Under the pieces are notes generated by a model. That model was not told the DNA's origin. It did not search any database and was given only the letters and a program-made list of their open reading frames with translations. The translations under genes and the position numbers were made by a program. From Aldehydirespirator sp963667505 (GTDB taxonomy: Bacteria; Actinomycetota; Acidimicrobiia; Acidimicrobiales; Aldehydirespiratoraceae), in contig OY763490.2 in NCBI GenBank assembly GCA_963667505.2, forward strand, positions 2,914,001-2,978,000: a stretch of DNA of 64,000 bases. The letters run 5' to 3'. Within the stretch, counting starts at the first letter, position 1. Every line of letters starts with the position of its first letter. Shown here piece by piece: positions 8,695 through 16,266 of the stretch.

Positions 8695-9318
8695 TCAGTC
8701 CTGCACCGTGAAGGTGCGCATGACCTCTTCGATCGAAGTCGCGTTGGCCGCGTAGCACCCGGTGCTGCAGCTGAGGCCGACGGTGTAGACGACGCTGTTG
8801 AGCTCGTCGGCGATCACCATCTGGTCGGCCATGAACTCCTGTCCGTCCTCGGTGACCTGCCGCCAGGCGATGCGATGGCCGGCCGCCTGGCCGCGGGTGA
8901 CAACGTCGTGGCGCACCACCTCGATCTTCCCGTCGGACTCGGCCAGGTCGAACGGGAACAGCATCATGAGGTTCAGGTCCGAGCGCATGCGCCGATCGAC
9001 GGGCTGCACCTCCACGAACCCGGCGACATGCTCGGACGAGGTTCGCCGACTGTTGGGCGCCGCGTTGAACTGGGCCCGCCACGGCACGACCCGCTCGCCC
9101 GGAAGTATCTGCGGGTAGTTCTCGTCGGGAGTGATCGCGTAGTTCACGCTCCCCTCGGAGACGACCTCCCACCCCTCGGGGATCTTGACGAACACCGTCT
9201 CGTCGCCGTTCTCGACGTATTGATAGCCCGACCGGCCGCAAGCCGCCAGCGTCCAGCCAGCCGTCGCGATGACGGCCAATGCCACCACGAGCGCCCGCGA
9301 CGGGAGTCTCATGCCCAT
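8695..9318 (-). CDS. Predicted lipoprotein of unknown function
   Basis: The product starts MGMRLPSRALVVALAVIA and has a lipobox TLAAC, so it should be a membrane-anchored lipoprotein with about 180 exported residues. The mature part contains GWEVVSEGSVNYAITPDE and the C-terminal CSTGCYAANATSIEEVMRTF, with two close cysteines that could form a disulfide. It resembles actinobacterial lipoproteins with a PsbP-like or surfactant-type beta fold, but I cannot assign a family. It lies 41 bp upstream of the FtsH-like gene on the same strand, so it may be co-transcribed and function at the membrane with the protease. ATG 9312 is an alternative start. Confidence 0.7.
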   Translation of the reverse strand: MGMRLPSRALVVALAVIATAGWTLAACGRSGYQYVENGDETVFVKIPEGWEVVSEGSVNYAITPDENYPQILPGERVVPWRAQFNAAPNSRRTSSEHVAGFVEVQPVDRRMRSDLNLMMLFPFDLAESDGKIEVVRHDVVTRGQAAGHRIAWRQVTEDGQEFMADQMVIADELNSVVYTVGLSCSTGCYAANATSIEEVMRTFTVQD

Positions 9319-9341
9319 ATTCAACCGGATTCGCGGCGGGA

Positions 9342-10808
9342 TCACGAAGCGACGGCCGACGACGCGCCCCGCCGGTCGATCCAAGCAGCCCGCAGATGCT
9401 CCAGACCGGCTGCGCCCGCGACCCGCTCGGCAGCCTCGGTCGCCTTGGCCATCACTTCGGCCTCGTCGACGCGGGTGGACCGGCCCCGGCGCACCACCAC
9501 CTCGCCGCCCACTACCACGTCACGGACGTCGGCACCGTGGCCGACCAGAGCGAGCATGGCCACCGGCCGGTGCGCGGGCTGGAACCTCGGCGACTGAAGA
9601 TCGACCACCACCAGATCGGCCAGCGCTCCCTCCTCGACTACCCCGACCGGCCGGCCGAGTACCCGGGCGCCGTGCCGGCAGGCCAGCTCCAGCAGCTGCT
9701 CGGCGGGAGGCCAGGTGGGATCCATCCGGCTGAGTCGATGCAGGGCGTAGGCGGACTTCATGGCCTCGAAAATGCTCTGGCCGCTGACGGCCAGACCGTC
9801 GGTGCCCAGACCCACGGTCGCGCCCGCCTCGAGCAGCTCGCGCATGCGCATCGCGCCCGACGAGATGACCTGGTTGCACACCGGCTGGTGCAACGCGCAG
9901 GCCCGGGCCTCGCCCATGGCGGACACCTCGTCGTCGTCGAGCCAGATGGCATGGGCCAGGGTGGCCCGCGGCCCGAGGAGGCCGGCCCGGCTCAGCCACT
10001 CGACGGGCCGCTCGCCGTACACGTCGTAGAAGATGACAACCTCCTCCTGGGCCTCGCTGCAGTGGGCCTGCCACCGCAGGTCCCGCTCGGCAGCCAGGTC
10101 GGCGCAGGCCGCGATCAAGTCCCGGTGGACATAGACGACGTTCTCGGGCATGGGCCAGATCTCCACCCGCGATCCGGGCGGGCGCTCATCGAGGCACTCG
10201 TCGAGTATCTGGAGCTCATCGGAGGCGGTGTAGGCGTGAAGCTTGTCGGGGACGCCCATGCGGTCGCTGCCCTCGACGCGGCTGCCGAAGACGCCGCGAG
10301 CAATGGCGCCCCGAAGCCCGACGCTCTCGGCCGCGGCGGCCACCGCCAGTGTTGTGACGGTGTCGGTGGGGGCGTAATGGTTGTCCACGAGGGCGGTCGT
10401 GCCGGACTGCAACGACAGCAGCGAACTGAGTCGCACCGCGGCGACGACGTCGGCGGTGGTCAGGTGCACCGACATGGGGAGCATGAACTCGCGGAGCCAG
10501 GCCATCAGCTCCAGCCCGTCGCCCAGCCCACGGCCCAGGACCTGGAACAGGTGGGTGTGGGTGTCGATCAGCCCGGGCATGACCAGGCACCCCGAGGCGT
10601 CGATGCGCTCGGCCGCCTGCGGGAAGACCGCCGCGACCTCGCGTGCGGGGCCGGCCGCGGCCACCGTCTCGCCCACCACCGCCACCGACCCGTCGACGAC
10701 GACCGGGCGGCGGGGGTCGAGCGTCACAACATAGGCGCCTTCGATGAGCAGGTCGGCTCGCCCGTTGCCCGCGGACGCCGATCCAGCCGGGTCGTGCATG
10801 GTCGCCAC
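9342..10808 (-). CDS. Amidohydrolase-superfamily deaminase/hydrolase (AtzA/TrzN/SsnA-like)
   Basis: The 488-residue metal-dependent hydrolase has HTHLFQ near residue 85 (first metal pair), QAHCSE near 245, LAHAIWL near 280 and GTDGLAVSG near 335. That is the set of ligands seen in chlorohydrolases and aminohydrolases acting on triazines, guanine analogues or related N-heterocycles. The cytosolic enzyme probably deaminates or dehalogenates a ring compound, but its exact substrate cannot be inferred. GTG 10808 is the longest start; ATG 10799 is possible. It lies downstream of the LLM and ETF genes on the same strand, suggesting an oxidation-then-hydrolysis pathway. Confidence 0.85.
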   Translation of the reverse strand: MATMHDPAGSASAGNGRADLLIEGAYVVTLDPRRPVVVDGSVAVVGETVAAAGPAREVAAVFPQAAERIDASGCLVMPGLIDTHTHLFQVLGRGLGDGLELMAWLREFMLPMSVHLTTADVVAAVRLSSLLSLQSGTTALVDNHYAPTDTVTTLAVAAAAESVGLRGAIARGVFGSRVEGSDRMGVPDKLHAYTASDELQILDECLDERPPGSRVEIWPMPENVVYVHRDLIAACADLAAERDLRWQAHCSEAQEEVVIFYDVYGERPVEWLSRAGLLGPRATLAHAIWLDDDEVSAMGEARACALHQPVCNQVISSGAMRMRELLEAGATVGLGTDGLAVSGQSIFEAMKSAYALHRLSRMDPTWPPAEQLLELACRHGARVLGRPVGVVEEGALADLVVVDLQSPRFQPAHRPVAMLALVGHGADVRDVVVGGEVVVRRGRSTRVDEAEVMAKATEAAERVAGAAGLEHLRAAWIDRRGASSAVAS

Positions 10809-10859
10809 TGCCTTCCGTAGTCCGGCCGGGATGCTAGCCGAGAGGCCTGTCGGCCCGGG

Positions 10860-11726
10860 TCAGACACGGGCCACGCCGACGGCCTCGGCGAGGCGGTCCA
10901 CCTGGGCGAGGTCGGCCATGGTGGGCACGAACGTGTACTCGTCGACACCGACGTCGGCGAAATCGCGCACCGCGGCAGTCACCTCGGAGGCCTGGCGGTA
11001 GGCGCCCTCGGCGAACATCCGGGCCCGGTCGCCCTGGTAGCCGTAGTAGTCGAACAGGTAGTCCACATCGGAGTCGTCGCCCAGAGCGAAGTAGTGCATC
11101 ACCATGATGACGGGTGAGCCCTCGCGGCCAGCCCGCCGCCATGCGGCCCGCACCTGCTCGGCCATGTCGTGGGTGGCGTCCGGACCCCGCGACGAGACGC
11201 TCCAGCCCACGCCGTGGCGCACTATGCGGGGGATGGCCGCCTCCAGGCCGCCGCCGAAGAAGACGGGGACGGCGCCGTCTCGCACCGGCGTCAGCGTCGA
11301 GGGACGGGCCCGGCCATCTGCGGGCTCGCCGCGCCATTCGGCGTGCATGGCCTCCAAGTCGGCGTCGAGGCGGCGGCCCCGGGTGCGGAAGTCTCGGCCG
11401 GTGGCCTCGTAGTCGTCGGGTCGGCGGCCCACCCCGATGCCCAGCATGAAGCGTCCGCCGCTGATCTGATCGACCGAGGCAGATTGCTTGGCCACCATCG
11501 CGGCGCTGCGGGTCGGCGCGAGCAGCACATTGGTGCGCAGGCCGATCCGGCTGGTGACGGCCGCGGCGGCGGCCATGGCAGTGAGCGACTCGAAGCCGGG
11601 GTACACGATCCGGTCGATGGACGTCAGCGCGTCGAAGCCGGCCTCCTCGGCCCGGCGGGCCCAGGCCAGCAGCAGTTCGCCGTCGGTGCCCTTGGTGGTG
11701 ACGGGAAGTCCGATGCCGATCCTCAT
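10860..11726 (-). CDS. LLM-class F420-dependent oxidoreductase
   Basis: The 288-residue luciferase-like flavoprotein opens with MRIGIGLPVTTKG. It contains LLAPTRSAAMVAKQSASVDQ and SGGRFMLGIGVGRRPDDYEA, the usual mid-barrel motifs of actinobacterial LLM enzymes. It is shorter than the LLM protein at 2492. Its ATG (11726) overlaps the last stop of a small chain of mini-ORFs built from a 20-bp tandem duplication linking it to the upstream fused ETF gene. Translation is therefore probably coupled to the ETF gene. The neighbouring ETF suggests flavin-linked electron transfer, although LLM enzymes usually take electrons from F420H2 or FMNH2. Confidence 0.87.
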   Translation of the reverse strand: MRIGIGLPVTTKGTDGELLLAWARRAEEAGFDALTSIDRIVYPGFESLTAMAAAAAVTSRIGLRTNVLLAPTRSAAMVAKQSASVDQISGGRFMLGIGVGRRPDDYEATGRDFRTRGRRLDADLEAMHAEWRGEPADGRARPSTLTPVRDGAVPVFFGGGLEAAIPRIVRHGVGWSVSSRGPDATHDMAEQVRAAWRRAGREGSPVIMVMHYFALGDDSDVDYLFDYYGYQGDRARMFAEGAYRQASEVTAAVRDFADVGVDEYTFVPTMADLAQVDRLAEAVGVARV

Positions 11727-11767
11727 GCCTGTGCCTCGATCCTCATGCCGATGCCTCGATCCTCATA
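11718..11767. repeat. 20-bp tandem repeat that multiplies an ATGA stop/start junction
   Basis: Copies lie at 11718-11737, 11738-11757 and (partial) 11758-11767. Read on the minus strand, the ETF stop overlaps an ATG (ATGA). That frame encodes MRIEASA and stops in a second ATGA, the next encodes MRIEAQA and stops in a third ATGA, and the third ATG is the start of the LLM gene. The unit length (2 modulo 3) is what keeps every copy an exact stop/start overlap. Confidence 0.9.
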
Positions 11768-13640
11768 CGGGCGCCTCCGCACGCAGGCGGTCGGCGATCC
11801 GGCGGGTGTTCAGCTCGGCGTTCAGCTCGGGGACGACCGTCTGCCACTCGCCGACGAGGCCCACGTCGACCTGGTCGAAGATCTCGGCGTCCGGGTCTGA
11901 GTTGACCGCCATGAGCACTCCGGCGTTGCGGATGCCGACGGTGTGGTTGAAGCGGCCGCTGGAGCCCACCGCCACCAGCAGCCGGGGCGCCACCGCATGC
12001 CCGGTCACGCCGATCTGTCGGCCCCGCGGCACCCAGCCCTGGTCGGTGACCCGGCGGGTGGCGCCCAGCGCGGCGTCGCCGAGGGCAGCCCTCAGCTCGT
12101 CGATCACCGGGTAGCCGTCGGGGTCCACACCGACGCCGACGGCCACCACCGTCCGGGCGCGGCGCAGTTCGCCGGTGTCGGCGTCGTCGCGCTCCCGTGC
12201 CACCGTGCGGACGGGCGAGGGCGCGGGCGCGGGGAGCACTTCGAGCTCGGGTTCGGGCGCGTCGGCCCGAGCCGGCCGCTTCGCCAGGACGCCCGGCCGG
12301 ATCGTGGCCATCTGCACCGGCGAGCGCGACACGATTGGCGCCTGAAGGCGGCCGCCGAAAGCGGGCTTCCATGCCACCAGACGGCCGCCGGGGCTGACTT
12401 CCAGACCGACGGCGTCGCCGGTGAGTCCCCAACCGCAGCGGGCGGCCACCACCGACGCCACCACCCGACCCGAGCGGGTGCCCTCCACCAGCAGCGCCCA
12501 CGGCAGCCGAGCCGCGGCCGCCGCCGCCACGGCCTCGGCCTGTTGAGACGGCTCGGGCGCCGAGGGGATGACGAGCAGTCGGTCGGCTCCGGCTGTACCC
12601 AGCCCGTGGCGGACAGCCTCGTCGATCTCGACCAGGGCCGCTCCAGAGGGTCGCGGCTCGCTGCGGCCGTCGGGCGCGGTGGTCACTGCGGTGACCGTGC
12701 CCGAGATCCCCGCGGCCAGTTCGGCCGCCTCGCCCAGCAGTTCGGCGCCCACGCCCGGCTCAGTGAAGAAGCACCAGACCGACCGCTCGCCCGCAACGGC
12801 CTGCACCCCGTTGGCATCGGCATCGAGCAGGGCCGCACTGGCCGGCGGAGCATCGTCCGCGTCGTCGGTTGCGGGGGCGTCCGAGAAGGCGCCGAACTCC
12901 TCCAGCAGGTCCACGGCCTGCGTCGCCGAGGCGGCCCGCAGTCGGCGCCGGGTGGCGGTCAGGACTCGCACCGGGCCGACAGAGGTGGGCGAGCCCCGGG
13001 CCCCGAGCATCTCGGCGGGCACGTCCAAGTCGGCCGCGGAGAGCCGCATGATGCGGTCCTCGGGCACCTCCATATACAGCTCCGGCGGCGCCTTGGACGG
13101 CGCGCAAAGCCGCTCAGCAGTGGACAGGGCCACCGGCAACTCGCCGGTGACGGTGCAGTATCCGTCGTCGGTCTCCAGCCGGGCGGTGAAGGCCCCATCG
13201 TCCACGTCGAGGTCGCGGACGCCGGCGGCGAACGGCAGCCCAAGCATCTCGGCCACCTCCACAGGCACTTGGCCGGTGTCGGAGTCGAGCGAGTTGAGCC
13301 CGGCCAGAACCAGATCGAAGGGGCCCTCGCGCCTGACCGCGGCGGCCAGCGCCACCGCGGTGGCCAGGGTGTCACTGCCCGCGAAGGCAGGGTCGCAGAG
13401 ATGCACGCTGCGGTGAGCGCCGCAGGCGATCATCTCGCGCAGGGCGTCGGCAGCCGCGGGCGGCCCCATGGTGAACACCACTGCCTCGCCGTCGGCGCCG
13501 GCCAGTTCCACCGCCTTGGCATTGGCCCGCCGGCAGTAGGCGTTGACCTCCAGCGGCACTCCGTCCCGCACCAGGCGCCCGTCCTGCATCCGGAACTCGG
13601 CCGGCGCGGGTATCTGCTTGACCAGCACGGCGATTCTCAC
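11763..13640 (-). CDS. Single-chain electron transfer flavoprotein (EtfB-EtfA fusion)
   Basis: The 625-residue protein joins both ETF subunits. Residues 1-260 match the beta subunit (MRIAVLVKQIPAPAEF, FTMGPPAAADALREM, LVLAGLNSLDSDTGQVP, SPTSVGPVRVL). An acidic Ala/Asp linker around 265-285 leads to an alpha-subunit part. This ends in the FAD domain: GATRRVTDQGWVPRGRQIG, VTGHAVAPRLLVAVGSSG, FNHTVGIRNAG and NSDPDAEIFDQVDVGLVGEW. ETF carries electrons from flavin dehydrogenases to the respiratory chain. In most bacteria EtfB and EtfA are separate proteins. The start is GTG 13640, 9 nt behind a GTATAC palindrome. The stop overlaps a mini-ORF ATG leading into the LLM gene. Confidence 0.88.
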   Translation of the reverse strand: MRIAVLVKQIPAPAEFRMQDGRLVRDGVPLEVNAYCRRANAKAVELAGADGEAVVFTMGPPAAADALREMIACGAHRSVHLCDPAFAGSDTLATAVALAAAVRREGPFDLVLAGLNSLDSDTGQVPVEVAEMLGLPFAAGVRDLDVDDGAFTARLETDDGYCTVTGELPVALSTAERLCAPSKAPPELYMEVPEDRIMRLSAADLDVPAEMLGARGSPTSVGPVRVLTATRRRLRAASATQAVDLLEEFGAFSDAPATDDADDAPPASAALLDADANGVQAVAGERSVWCFFTEPGVGAELLGEAAELAAGISGTVTAVTTAPDGRSEPRPSGAALVEIDEAVRHGLGTAGADRLLVIPSAPEPSQQAEAVAAAAAARLPWALLVEGTRSGRVVASVVAARCGWGLTGDAVGLEVSPGGRLVAWKPAFGGRLQAPIVSRSPVQMATIRPGVLAKRPARADAPEPELEVLPAPAPSPVRTVARERDDADTGELRRARTVVAVGVGVDPDGYPVIDELRAALGDAALGATRRVTDQGWVPRGRQIGVTGHAVAPRLLVAVGSSGRFNHTVGIRNAGVLMAVNSDPDAEIFDQVDVGLVGEWQTVVPELNAELNTRRIADRLRAEAPV

Positions 13641-13649
13641 AAGGGCCTT

Positions 13650-13655
13650 GTATAC
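13650..13655. promoter_or_regulatory. GTATAC palindrome upstream of the fused ETF gene
   Basis: On the minus strand the site reads ACGGTATACAAGG, almost the same as the site before the LLM gene at 2492, and ends 9 nt before the GTG start. It would control the ETF-LLM-amidohydrolase block. Confidence 0.45.
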
Positions 13656-13737
13656 CGTCCCGGCTGGCCGGGCGGCACATGGGCCGTCGGAGATGTGCGG
13701 GCCCTGATGCCGACGACGGGCGCGACTGGGCTGCGGA

Positions 13738-14172
13738 CTAGAGGATCGCGGGCACGAGCAGGGCGATCCAGATCGTCACAGCAAAGCCGAGCAGGGCCAG
13801 CAGGTAGATGCGGGTCTGTTTGGCCAGAGCGGAATCGACATAGCCCTTCAACCCGCTGACCTCGCCCTTCAACTCACCGAAGTCCCCCCGCAACTCACCG
13901 AAGTCCCCCCGCAACTCACCAAACTCCCCCCGCAACTCACCAAACTCCCCCCGCAACTCACCAAACTCGCCCCGCAACTCACCAAACTCGCCCCGCAACT
14001 CACCGAAGGCGGCCCGTAGACGGGCGTCTGCGACCTCCACGTCCTGTTTCGTGGCGAGATGCTGCCATCCGTCGGGGAGTACGCACTTCATCAGTGTCTC
14101 CGTCTGCTCCGTTCCCAGCATCTCGATCAGCCGGCTCACCAGCATGTGGCGCTCAGCCTCGGTAATGGCCAT
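13738..14172 (-). CDS. Small coiled-coil membrane protein with seven-residue repeats
   Basis: The 144-residue protein has a helical head (MAITEAERHMLVSRLIEMLG), then LATKQDVEVADARLRAAF, then about seven copies of the seven-residue unit GELRGEF (later GELRGDF and GELKGEV). It ends in one hydrophobic C-terminal segment (YLLALLGFAVTIWIALLVPAIL). It should be a C-tail-anchored coiled coil, like the DUF1640/CCDC90-type proteins common in Actinobacteria; function unknown. The DNA repeat is 21 bp and nearly perfect, so the copy number may vary. ATG 14172 is chosen for the AGGGGG upstream; a promoter with a palindrome lies about 80 bp upstream. Confidence 0.7.
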   Translation of the reverse strand: MAITEAERHMLVSRLIEMLGTEQTETLMKCVLPDGWQHLATKQDVEVADARLRAAFGELRGEFGELRGEFGELRGEFGELRGEFGELRGDFGELRGDFGELKGEVSGLKGYVDSALAKQTRIYLLALLGFAVTIWIALLVPAIL

Positions 14173-14252
14173 GGCGGCCCCCTCTCGTCGCTCGCTGACA
14201 TCAAGGGGAAACCTCTCGCCTGGCGGCGAAGCCATTCCCGATTGCTTGAAAC

Positions 14253-14286
14253 ATATTAGCACCCATCAAACTTGATGCAACATCAT
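14253..14286 (-). promoter_or_regulatory. Promoter overlapped by CATCAA/TTGATG palindromes
   Basis: On the minus strand TTGCAT (14280-14275) is followed after 16 bp by TAATAT (14258-14253), a good vegetative-type promoter for the coiled-coil gene. The perfect inverted repeat CATCAAACTTGATG at 14264-14277 overlaps the spacer and -35, and TGATGCAACATCA (14274-14286) overlaps it again. A repressor site is likely; the regulator is unknown. Confidence 0.5.
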
Positions 14287-14362
14287 GTGCATGGCTTGAT
14301 GTTCGGTGCGGTCCATAGAGCAGCGCAGGGCAGCGCCGCGAACAGCACAGCCCGCCGCCCGA

Positions 14363-15133
14363 TCAGTAGCCGATGACGGCACCTCCGTCGACTCTCACCA
14401 CCGAGCCGGTGACGAAGCTGGCCCGGGCGCTGCACAGGAACGTCACCACGTCGGCCAACTCCGAGGCTCGGCCGAAGCGTCCGATCGGGATGGATTCCCG
14501 ATCCCGGTCGCGCACCGCCACCGGGGTGGTGCCCTCGGCGGCGGCTCGGGCGGCCTGGGCGCGGGCCAGCGCGCCGGTGTCGAATTGGCCGGGCACGACG
14601 ACGTTCACCAGCACGTCGGGTGCCAGTTCGATCGCCAGCGAGCGGGCCGCGGCGGCCACGCCGCTGCGAAACACCCCCGACAGGGCCAATTCAGGGCTGG
14701 CCTCCACCACTGAACGAGCGGTTATGTACACCAGACGCCCGTCGCCGCAGGCGCGCAGATGTCCGATCGCGGCCCGCGACACGGCCAGCGCGGGCCGCAG
14801 CATCCGCTCGTAGGCGGCCGTCTCGTCGTCGGCGGACACCTCGGTCATGCCTCCCGGCGTGCCTCCGCCGGTGTTGACCACGCAGATGTCGAGGCCGCCG
14901 AGGCGGGCCGCAGCCTCCTCCACCATGCGGGCCGGCTCGCCGACAACGGTCAAGTCGCCCACGACGGCTACCGCGCCGGGCAAGGAAGCAGCGACTTCGG
15001 CGGCTAGTTCAGTCCGGCGGCCCGAGATCGCCACTCGCGCCCCTTCGGCCGACAGGGCCTCCGCGATGGCCCGCCCCAACCCCGAGGTGGAGCCGAACAC
15101 GACCGCCCGGCGGTCCCGCAAACCGAGATCCAT
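14363..15133 (-). CDS. SDR-family oxidoreductase lacking the canonical YxxxK
   Basis: The 256-residue Rossmann protein has a nucleotide-binding GSTSGLGRAIAEAL near residue 14, GDLTVVGE, and a VNTGGG in place of NNAG. It ends with the normal SDR tail ASFVTGSVVRVDGGAVIGY. Where classical SDRs have Ser and YxxxK, it reads TARSVVEASPELALSGVFRSGVAAAA, so the catalytic Tyr and Lys are replaced. This pattern occurs in a known subgroup of FabG-like SDRs whose chemistry is poorly understood. It lies alone between two small coiled-coil genes. It may be an NAD(P)-binding reductase with a non-standard active site; substrate unknown. Confidence 0.82.
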   Translation of the reverse strand: MDLGLRDRRAVVFGSTSGLGRAIAEALSAEGARVAISGRRTELAAEVAASLPGAVAVVGDLTVVGEPARMVEEAAARLGGLDICVVNTGGGTPGGMTEVSADDETAAYERMLRPALAVSRAAIGHLRACGDGRLVYITARSVVEASPELALSGVFRSGVAAAARSLAIELAPDVLVNVVVPGQFDTGALARAQAARAAAEGTTPVAVRDRDRESIPIGRFGRASELADVVTFLCSARASFVTGSVVRVDGGAVIGY

Positions 15134-15154
15134 CGGCTCGAAGATAGTCCGCCG

Positions 15155-15535
15155 CTAGGCGGTGCCAGCATCCTCTCCGGCAGACTCCCTCAATGGTGGC
15201 GGGGCAGCGATGCTGAGATGGCCCTCGATGCGAGCCAGTCGCTCCCGGGCGTCTGCGAGACTCCTGGTGACCTCTCGGTGGCTCTGTTGGTTTTCTCTGC
15301 GGGACTGCTCGATCAACTCGCGATTCTCCCTGCTGGACTGCTCGATCAGCTCGCGATTCTCCCTGCTGGACTGCTCGATCAGCTCGCGATTCTCCCTGGT
15401 GGACTGCTCGATCAGCTCGCGGGTCTTCGTGCTGTCCTGGTGCTGATGCCTCATCGACACGACGACGAAAGCCAGCATCGGCCCCAGGATCGCAGCGATG
15501 ATCGGTGCCAGATCGGACAACGAAACCGAATCCAT
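15155..15535 (-). CDS. Small membrane-anchored coiled-coil protein with 11-residue repeats
   Basis: The 126-residue protein has one N-terminal membrane segment (LAPIIAAILGPMLAFVVVSM), then four tandem copies of an 11-residue unit close to RENRELIEQSS. A further helix (REVTRSLADARERLARIEGHL) and a short acidic tail follow. The 33-bp DNA repeats are almost identical. Polarity is opposite to the neighbouring C-tail-anchored repeat protein at 13738. The two flank an SDR gene and share TTTGATG near their promoters, so they may belong to one regulon. No function can be assigned. The ATG at 15535 lies 6 nt behind a -10 element, implying a leaderless or nearly leaderless mRNA. Confidence 0.65.
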   Translation of the reverse strand: MDSVSLSDLAPIIAAILGPMLAFVVVSMRHQHQDSTKTRELIEQSTRENRELIEQSSRENRELIEQSSRENRELIEQSRRENQQSHREVTRSLADARERLARIEGHLSIAAPPPLRESAGEDAGTA

Positions 15536-15541
15536 GTCTAC

Positions 15542-15569
15542 ATCGTAGCACGCTGAGTCATGTGTCCAA
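15542..15569 (-). promoter_or_regulatory. Promoter of the 11-residue-repeat coiled-coil gene
   Basis: On the minus strand TTGGAC (15569-15564), a 16-bp spacer and TACGAT (15547-15542) precede the ATG at 15535 by six bases. TTTGATG just upstream also occurs in the 14264 palindrome. Confidence 0.5.
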
Positions 15570-15687
15570 ACATCAAATCATATGAAATTTCTGACGAGTC
15601 GGCCGCGCATCGGCGGTGTCGGGGCTTGAGACGCTTGCTTCGACCCGGCCCGAGTCGTCGGGGCATGGCCGGGGCGCAGTAGGGTCG

Positions 15688-15693
15688 GTATAC
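15688..15693. promoter_or_regulatory. GTATAC palindrome upstream of the RidA operon
   Basis: GTCGGTATACAGGATC lies 30 bp before the RidA start, leaving room for a short leader with a GGGGAGGAG ribosome-binding site. It belongs to the recurrent GTATAC set. Confidence 0.45.
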
Positions 15694-15723
15694 AGGATCG
15701 GGAGCCCGCGGGGAGGAGCCGAC

Positions 15724-16206
15724 ATGTCTTTCGAGCAGGCGGCGCGCGACGCCGGAGTCGACCTCGACCGGCCACTGCTTAGGGCGGGCAACTTCGATCT
15801 CGTAGCCCAAGTACATGACGTGCTGTTCGTGTCGGGCTCCATCGCGCTGACTCCCGACGGCCGCGGCATCGACCACGCGGGCCGCCTCGGCGGCGACATG
15901 GACGTCGAGGCGGGCCAGGCCAGCGCCCGGGGGGCGGCCGAGGCCATCCTGGCATCGGTGCACCAGCACCTCGGCAGCCTCGACGAGGTACTGCGGGTGG
16001 TGCGCCTCACCGGCTACGTGGCCAGCGACCCCGGGTTCGGCAACCAGCCCAAAGTCATCAACGGGGCCAGCGACCTGATGATCGAGGTGTTCGGCGACGC
16101 CGGCCGCCACGCCCGCTCCGCCATCGGCGTGGCCGAGCTGCCGCTGGGCGCCTCCGTCGAGGTGGAGGCCATCTTCCAGATCAAGGACCGACCGGCGACG
16201 CCCTAG
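15724..16206 (+). CDS. RidA/YjgF-YER057c-UK114 family protein
   Basis: This is a 160-residue RidA-fold protein. RidA enzymes hydrolyse reactive enamine/imine intermediates released by PLP enzymes; other members act in ring-cleavage pathways. Visible family features are LRAGNFDLVAQVHDVLFVSG, the GRLGGDMDVEAGQASARGAAEAIL helix, VVRLTGYVASDPGF and the C-terminal HARSAIGVAELPLGASVEVEAIF. The Arg that binds the substrate carboxylate in canonical RidA (usually R in the RxAVGV stretch) is present as R in HARSAIGV. ATG 15724 has a strong ribosome-binding site. It is first in a plus-strand block with GlcG/HbpS, an ABM-like protein and the indolepyruvate oxidoreductase. Confidence 0.85.
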   Translation: MSFEQAARDAGVDLDRPLLRAGNFDLVAQVHDVLFVSGSIALTPDGRGIDHAGRLGGDMDVEAGQASARGAAEAILASVHQHLGSLDEVLRVVRLTGYVASDPGFGNQPKVINGASDLMIEVFGDAGRHARSAIGVAELPLGASVEVEAIFQIKDRPATP

Positions 16207-16266
16207 CCGAGCCCTGTCCGGATCGAGCACCGAATTCAACCCCCAACCCAGAACCAGGAGCAATCC

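Noticed and set aside
8653..9241. Longer N-terminus for the FtsH-like gene
   Set aside because: The extension runs through the lipoprotein gene in another frame and is Arg/Gly-rich; GTG 8653 has a good ribosome-binding site.
13865..14010. Regular short repeats that look like a CRISPR array or satellite
   Set aside because: The 21-bp units are in frame and code seven-residue coiled-coil repeats; there are no variable spacers.
15290..15430. 33-bp direct repeats
   Set aside because: They are in frame and code 11-residue coiled-coil repeats inside a small membrane protein gene; not a CRISPR.
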